DNA of 17,686 bases, from assembly GCA_002367255.1 (NCBI GenBank), contig DFBD01000108.1:1004-18689 (forward strand), in the 5' to 3' direction. The notes beneath the pieces were generated by a model. It was not told where the DNA came from. It did no database searches and saw only the letters and a program-made list of their open reading frames with translations. A program made the position numbers and the translations under genes. Positions within the stretch are counted from its first letter, which is position 1. Every line of letters begins with the position of its first letter. This DNA comes from Rhodobacterales bacterium UBA3089 (GTDB lineage Bacteria; Pseudomonadota; Alphaproteobacteria; Rhodobacterales; Rhodobacteraceae). Positions 14,171 to 17,686 of this stretch are shown one piece after another.

Positions 14171-15310
14171 ACTATCCATCCATGATTTCAAACGCCGAAC
14201 ACCCTCGACAATATCTTCGGTCGAACGGGCGTAGGAAAACCGTAGGGTCGTATGCCCCCGCACCGGGTCAAAATCGACACCGGGGGTGACGGCCACGCCA
14301 GCCTCAAGTAAAATCAGTTTTGCCAATGTCACGCTGTCATCGGTCAACTCGGAAACGTCGGCGTAAATATAAAATGCCCCGTCAGGTGGTGCGATCCTGT
14401 CGAAACCAGCCTTTGGTAACTCCTCCAGCAACAACGCGCGATTGCGTTCATACATCACCAGATTATCCTCCAACTCCCCAACTGAATCCATCGCAGCCAG
14501 TGCAGCGATTTGCGAAGCATGGGGCGCACAAATAAACAGGTTTTGCATCAGGCGCTCTAGACTTCGGACATGCCCTTCCGGCACAATCATCCAGCCTATC
14601 CGCCATCCCGTCATTGAAAAGTACTTAGAAAACGAGTTGATCACGTATACATCATCACTGATTTCCAGGGCGGTAACGGCTTTTTTACCATACTCAATTC
14701 CGTGATAAATTTCATCGGAAATAAACGCGATATCCTGCGCCTTGCAATGCGAAATCAACGCGCCCAAGGTATCCTTGTCAAGCATTGTCCCTGTCGGGTT
14801 AGCCGGACTAGCCACCAACAATCCCGCAAGATCATCCTGCGCTTGCAATTCCTCAACAGTTGGCTGGAACCGCGCTTCTAAGCTAGTCGGGATACTTACA
14901 ACATCAATATCGAGCGCCTTCAGGATATTCCGGTAACTCGGATACCCCGGATCCCCAATCGCCACCCGATCCCCCGCATCGAACAGACTTATGAAAGCCA
15001 GTTGAAACGCTGCCGACGATCCGGCCGTAACCACCACGCGTTCAGGTGAAACCGTGACCCCGTACCAGTCTTTATACAATTGGGCAATTCGCACCCGCAG
15101 TTCCGGCAAACCAAGGGCAACCGTGTACCCCAAGGCCCCGTCGTCCATGGCGCTTTTCAACGCGGTAACCGCATCAGCAGGTGCCCCTGTAGAAGGCTGG
15201 CCCACCTCCATATGAATGATGTGTCGCCCTGCATCTTCCTCAAGACGGGCGGCTTCCATCACGTCCATGACGATAAACGGGTCCACATCACTTCTTCTTG
15301 AACGACGCAT
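14156..15310 (-). CDS. PLP-dependent class I/II aminotransferase
   Basis: This 384-residue cytosolic fold-type I aminotransferase moves an amino group between an amino acid and a 2-oxo acid. GQPSTGAP (37-44) lies near the N-terminus, and TAGSSAAFQL (95-104) is the phosphate-contact loop. ASPANPTGT (167-175) carries Asn171, and DEIY (199-202) carries the Asp for the pyridine nitrogen. SFSKYFSMTGWRIG (226-239) has Schiff-base Lys229 and a phosphate-binding Arg. The frame runs open to 15415, but the ATG at 15310 is chosen because AGGAG lies 8 nt upstream and the extra 35 residues are unlike the family. The substrate cannot be told from sequence; aspartate, aromatic or branched amino acids are all possible. 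Confidence 0.88.
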   Translation of the reverse strand: MRRSRRSDVDPFIVMDVMEAARLEEDAGRHIIHMEVGQPSTGAPADAVTALKSAMDDGALGYTVALGLPELRVRIAQLYKDWYGVTVSPERVVVTAGSSAAFQLAFISLFDAGDRVAIGDPGYPSYRNILKALDIDVVSIPTSLEARFQPTVEELQAQDDLAGLLVASPANPTGTMLDKDTLGALISHCKAQDIAFISDEIYHGIEYGKKAVTALEISDDVYVINSFSKYFSMTGWRIGWMIVPEGHVRSLERLMQNLFICAPHASQIAALAAMDSVGELEDNLVMYERNRALLLEELPKAGFDRIAPPDGAFYIYADVSELTDDSVTLAKLILLEAGVAVTPGVDFDPVRGHTTLRFSYARSTEDIVEGVRRLKSWMDSKKAP

Positions 15311-15345
15311 GCAAAAACTCCTATATGGTGCAAAAAGTAGTTTGT

Positions 15346-15374
15346 TGGATAGCGTGTCCGGCAATTGATGCCAA
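15346..15374 (-). promoter_or_regulatory. Candidate promoter of the aminotransferase gene
   Basis: On the minus strand TTGGCA (15374-15369) and TATCCA (15351-15346) are separated by 17 bp. The predicted RNA start near 15339 would give a leader of about 30 nt containing the AGGAG site. The 128-nt gap must also hold the promoter of the divergent dsbA-like gene, for which I see no strong match. Confidence 0.45.
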
Positions 15375-15438
15375 TGGGAACTTGGATTCTGGGCTGTTTC
15401 CCTGTATCGCGGCATAAATGTTAATCAAAGGTAAGACT

Positions 15439-16194
15439 ATGAACATATTCAAGACTATACTGATTGCAGGCGTTACCCTTTTCGGGGCTACGTTCGCGCA
15501 GGCCCAAGGCCTGGAAAATATGACTGATGCCGAGCGTGAGGTCTTCCGGTCCGAGGTTCGCGCGTATCTGCTGGACAACCCCGAAGTTATACTTGAGGCC
15601 ATTCAAGTGTTGGAACAACGCCAAGCTCATGAAGAGGCGCAAAGCGATATCGATCTGGTTAAAGACAACTTCGAAGAACTTACCCGGGACGGTTTCTCCT
15701 GGGTTGGTGGTAATCCCGACGGTGCGATCACCATCGTCGAATTTTCCGATTACCGTTGCGCTTATTGTAAGCGTGCCCATTCCGAAGTCGCCACCCTGCT
15801 GGCCGCAAACGATGATGTACGGCTTGTATTGAAGGAATTCCCAATCCTTGGGGCGGACTCGACGCTTGCATCAAGGGCGGCAATTTCGGTTCTTACCCAA
15901 CAAGGGAATGAGATATATGGCGCGTTCCACGACCTGCTGATGGCACGTAACGGCGCAATAAACATCAAAACCTTGTCGCGCCTTGTGAAGAATGCCGGCG
16001 GTGATGCGGATCTTATGGTTGCCCATCTGGATGATCCGCTCGTTGATGAAATCATTGCAAAAAACCGCGACCTGGCTAACCGTATGAAAATAACCGGCAC
16101 GCCGTCATTCCTGATTGGAACTGAAATGCTGCGCGGGTTTGCTCCAGCTTCGGCGATGCAAGACTTTGTTGACCGCGCCCGCTCCCAGCTTTAA
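15439..16194 (+). CDS. Secreted DsbA-family thiol-disulfide oxidoreductase
   Basis: This 251-residue periplasmic protein would form or rearrange disulfide bonds. The N-terminus is a signal peptide with a hydrophobic stretch (about 4-19) and a probable cut after AQA near residue 22-23. Residues 28-75 form a charged helical region (DNPEVILEAIQVLEQRQ, 47-63) like the N-terminal segment of ScsC/Com1-type proteins, which can mediate oligomer formation. The thioredoxin fold follows: EFSDYRCAYCKRAH (101-114) has the active-site CxxC (Cys107, Cys110), and TGTPSF (219-224) has the cis-proline. The helical insert between them is typical of DsbA. The ATG at 15439 is preferred to one at 15418 because AAAGGTAAG lies just before it and the signal peptide then has the normal length. 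It could be an isomerase rather than an oxidase. Confidence 0.88.
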   Translation: MNIFKTILIAGVTLFGATFAQAQGLENMTDAEREVFRSEVRAYLLDNPEVILEAIQVLEQRQAHEEAQSDIDLVKDNFEELTRDGFSWVGGNPDGAITIVEFSDYRCAYCKRAHSEVATLLAANDDVRLVLKEFPILGADSTLASRAAISVLTQQGNEIYGAFHDLLMARNGAINIKTLSRLVKNAGGDADLMVAHLDDPLVDEIIAKNRDLANRMKITGTPSFLIGTEMLRGFAPASAMQDFVDRARSQL

Positions 16195-16220
16195 TCAAGC
16201 CGCCCACATTTAGTAAGTCT

Positions 16221-16254
16221 TTTCGGCATCTGTGCTTTCCAGCGGGTGCCGAAA
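16221..16254. repeat. Perfect 8-bp inverted repeat spanning the accB promoter
   Basis: TTTCGGCA (16221-16228) and TGCCGAAA (16247-16254) are exact complements separated by 18 nt. The left arm lies upstream of the candidate -35 and the right arm lies between -35 and -10. There is no T-run after it, so it is not a standard terminator for the dsbA-like gene. A regulator site is inferred. Confidence 0.5.
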
Positions 16255-16264
16255 TGCGTATAAG
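16236..16264 (+). promoter_or_regulatory. Candidate promoter of accBC
   Basis: TTTCCA (16236-16241) and TATAAG (16259-16264) are separated by 17 bp; the -10 is good and the -35 fair. The predicted RNA start is near 16271, giving a leader of about 44 nt with a GAGGAA ribosome site. Confidence 0.5.
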
Positions 16265-16314
16265 TGTTCCCAGAGCCAAATATCGGCGTAACCGGAAGAA
16301 ATCCCGAGGAAATC

Positions 16315-16803
16315 ATGGGCGACAAAAAACAAAACACCGACATAGACTTCATTACCGCACTGGCTGAACTGCTGCGTACCAATGATCTGACAGAAATCGA
16401 AGTTATGCGCGAGTTTGGCAAAGACGATGTCCTGAATGTGCGCGTAGCGCGCCAAACTCAAACCGCGGCAGTCGTCGCTGCCCCTGTGGCTGCGCCGGTT
16501 GCCGCAGTTGCCGCTGCCCCTGCCCCTGTGGCAACTGCCCCTGCTGCCAGCGAAGATCCTGCGCAGCTTGCGGGTGCGGTTAACTCGCCGATGGTTGGCA
16601 CCGCGTATTTGTCCGCCGAGCCGGGCGCCGAAGCGTTCGTTAAGGTTGGTGACACAGTCAAAGAAGGTCAAACCCTTCTGATCGTCGAAGCCATGAAAAC
16701 CATGAACCAGATACCAGCCCCGAAATCCGGTAAGGTGGCCCGCATTCTGGTTGACGATGGTGCTCCTGTAGAATTCGGCGATCCGCTGATCATCCTAGAA
16801 TAA
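16315..16803 (+). CDS. accB: Acetyl-CoA carboxylase biotin carboxyl carrier protein
   Basis: This 162-residue protein carries the biotin that moves CO2 from biotin carboxylase to the carboxyltransferase, the first committed step of fatty acid synthesis. An N-terminal helical region (about 8-45) is followed by a flexible Ala/Pro-rich linker (about 50-80) and the biotinyl domain (about 88-162). The biotin site is EAMKTM (125-130), with Lys128 modified; many relatives have EAMKMM, and Thr is common in alphaproteobacteria. The frame is open from 16264, but the ATG at 16315 has a GAGGAA Shine-Dalgarno and gives the family N-terminus. accC follows after 16 nt. Confidence 0.95.
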   Translation: MGDKKQNTDIDFITALAELLRTNDLTEIEVMREFGKDDVLNVRVARQTQTAAVVAAPVAAPVAAVAAAPAPVATAPAASEDPAQLAGAVNSPMVGTAYLSAEPGAEAFVKVGDTVKEGQTLLIVEAMKTMNQIPAPKSGKVARILVDDGAPVEFGDPLIILE

Positions 16804-16819
16804 TCGAGGAACCGGACGC

Positions 16820-17686
16820 ATGTTCAAGAAAATCCTCATCGCTAACCGTGGTGAAATCGCACTTCGCGTAATTCGCGCCTGTAAAGAAATGGGTATTGGG
16901 TCTGTCGCGGTGCATTCCACTGCTGACGCTGACGCGATGCATGTGCGCATGGCCGACGAGAGTGTCTGCATTGGCCCACCATCCGGCACGCTTAGCTACC
17001 TCTCGATACCCAACATTATTTCGGCCTGCGAGATCACGGGTGCCGAGGCAATTCACCCCGGTTATGGCTTCTTGTCCGAAAACGCCTATTTTGTGCAGAT
17101 CATCCAAGATCATGGGCTAACGTTTATTGGGCCAACAGCAGACCACATCAACATGATGGGCGACAAGATCACTGCCAAAGAAACCATGAAAAACCTTGGC
17201 GTGCCTTGTGTTCCGGGTTCCCCAGGTGGTGTTCCGACAGTTGAAGAAGCGATGAAAATCTCCAACGATATGGGCTTCCCTGTCATTATCAAAGCTACCG
17301 CTGGTGGCGGTGGTCGTGGCATGAAGGTTGCCACCACTGCGGACGATCTTGAAGAAGCATTCCGCACAGCGCGTTCAGAATCCAAAGCAGCGTTCGGTAA
17401 TGACGAAGTCTATATTGAAAAATACCTGACCCTGCCTCGCCACATCGAAATACAGGTGTTTGGCGATGGTAAAGGCAAAGCCGTCCACTTGGGCGAACGC
17501 GATTGTTCGTTACAACGCCGTCACCAGAAGGTGCTTGAAGAATGCCCTTCGCCAGTTATCGATGCAAAAACCCGCGCCAAAATCGGCAAAGTTTGCGCTG
17601 ATGCGGTGGCCTCGATCAATTACGCTGGTGCCGGCACTATCGAATTCCTCTTTGAAAGAGGAGAGTTTTTCTTCATCGAAATGAAC
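16820..17686 (+). CDS. accC: Acetyl-CoA carboxylase, biotin carboxylase subunit (3' end outside window)
   Basis: The first 289 codons of biotin carboxylase, which uses ATP and bicarbonate to carboxylate the biotin on AccB; the family is about 450 residues, so about a third is missing at the window edge. The N-terminal domain opens with [18 protein letters not shown] (4-21), and [10 protein letters not shown] (79-88) is the family signature. The ATP-grasp domain shows Lys116, Lys159, the glycine loop GGGGRGM (162-168), [13 protein letters not shown] (225-237) and the metal-site glutamates Glu275 and Glu287. The frame is intact to the last base. A CGAGGAA ribosome site precedes the ATG. It is co-transcribed with accB. 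Confidence 0.96.
   Translation, partial: MFKKILIANRGEIALRVIRACKEMGIGSVAVHSTADADAMHVRMADESVCIGPPSGTLSYLSIPNIISACEITGAEAIHPGYGFLSENAYFVQIIQDHGLTFIGPTADHINMMGDKITAKETMKNLGVPCVPGSPGGVPTVEEAMKISNDMGFPVIIKATAGGGGRGMKVATTADDLEEAFRTARSESKAAFGNDEVYIEKYLTLPRHIEIQVFGDGKGKAVHLGERDCSLQRRHQKVLEECPSPVIDAKTRAKIGKVCADAVASINYAGAGTIEFLFERGEFFFIEMN

Noticed and set aside
15311..15415. 35-residue N-terminal extension of the aminotransferase
   Set aside because: The internal ATG at 15310 has an AGGAG site and matches the family N-terminus; the extension covers the predicted promoter.
16264..16314. 17-residue N-terminal extension of AccB
   Set aside because: No ribosome site and not family-like; it lies in the predicted leader.
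1..17686. Search for tRNA, rRNA, CRISPR, insertion sequences and phage genes
   Set aside because: No cloverleaf, array, terminal repeats with transposase or phage-type gene was seen by reading; a tRNA scan would be needed for certainty.

Overview
The window reads as ordinary chromosomal DNA of an alphaproteobacterium, most likely a marine Rhodobacteraceae (Roseobacter-group) species. The reasons are the gene families and their order, above all PBP1A-prfB-RNase D next to RNase E and accBC, and the bmt / corrinoid protein / DUF1638 cluster. Other signs are an RNase E whose S1 domain is interrupted by a long acidic insert and which ends in KRRGWWSLK, an AccB with EAMKTM at the biotin site, and moderate GC (by eye, low to mid 50s percent). 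I see no insertion sequence, phage gene, CRISPR array, tRNA or rRNA. The assignment to a group rests on pattern recognition, not on a database search.

Layout. Bases 118-3197 (+) hold a two-gene C4-dicarboxylate two-component system: DctB-type sensor kinase and DctD-type regulator. The stop codon of dctD overlaps that of a long minus-strand series ending at 3194. In transcription order that series is PBP1A (TTG start at 11084), prfB, RNase D, a SufE-family protein, betaine/homocysteine methyltransferase (bmt), a MetH-like corrinoid protein and a DUF1638 protein. Gaps are 69, 2, 80, 18, 105 and 9 nt. The 80- and 105-nt gaps may hold promoters; the gap between bmt and the corrinoid gene holds a palindrome and three tandem 10-11 bp repeats. 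A good sigma70-type promoter lies in front of PBP1A. Bases 11140-11592 have no convincing gene and look like a long structured leader for rne (11593-14136, +). rne ends at a strong terminator whose loop contains the stop codon of the converging aminotransferase gene (14156-15310, -). A 128-nt divergent gap separates that gene from a secreted DsbA-like thiol-disulfide protein (15439-16194, +). Then follow accB and the first 289 codons of accC, which runs off the window end.

How the genes work together. DctB/DctD would sense external dicarboxylates and control their uptake. bmt, the corrinoid protein and DUF1638 resemble pieces of a methionine synthase: a zinc homocysteine-binding module and a cobalamin module that are one polypeptide in canonical MetH are separate genes here, with DUF1638 as a poorly understood partner. 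The pterin-binding and reactivation modules are not in the window. PBP1A builds peptidoglycan, prfB ends translation at UGA/UAA, RNase D and RNase E process RNA, and AccB/AccC begin fatty acid synthesis.

Most noteworthy: (1) the DctD-like regulator has lost the sigma54-contacting GAFTGA loop and has a rearranged Walker B, so it probably does not work as a normal sigma54 activator; (2) the split methionine synthase cluster with DUF1638; (3) candidate cis elements in front of the corrinoid gene and accB, and in the rne leader. I found no clearly new multi-gene system; the B12 cluster comes closest.
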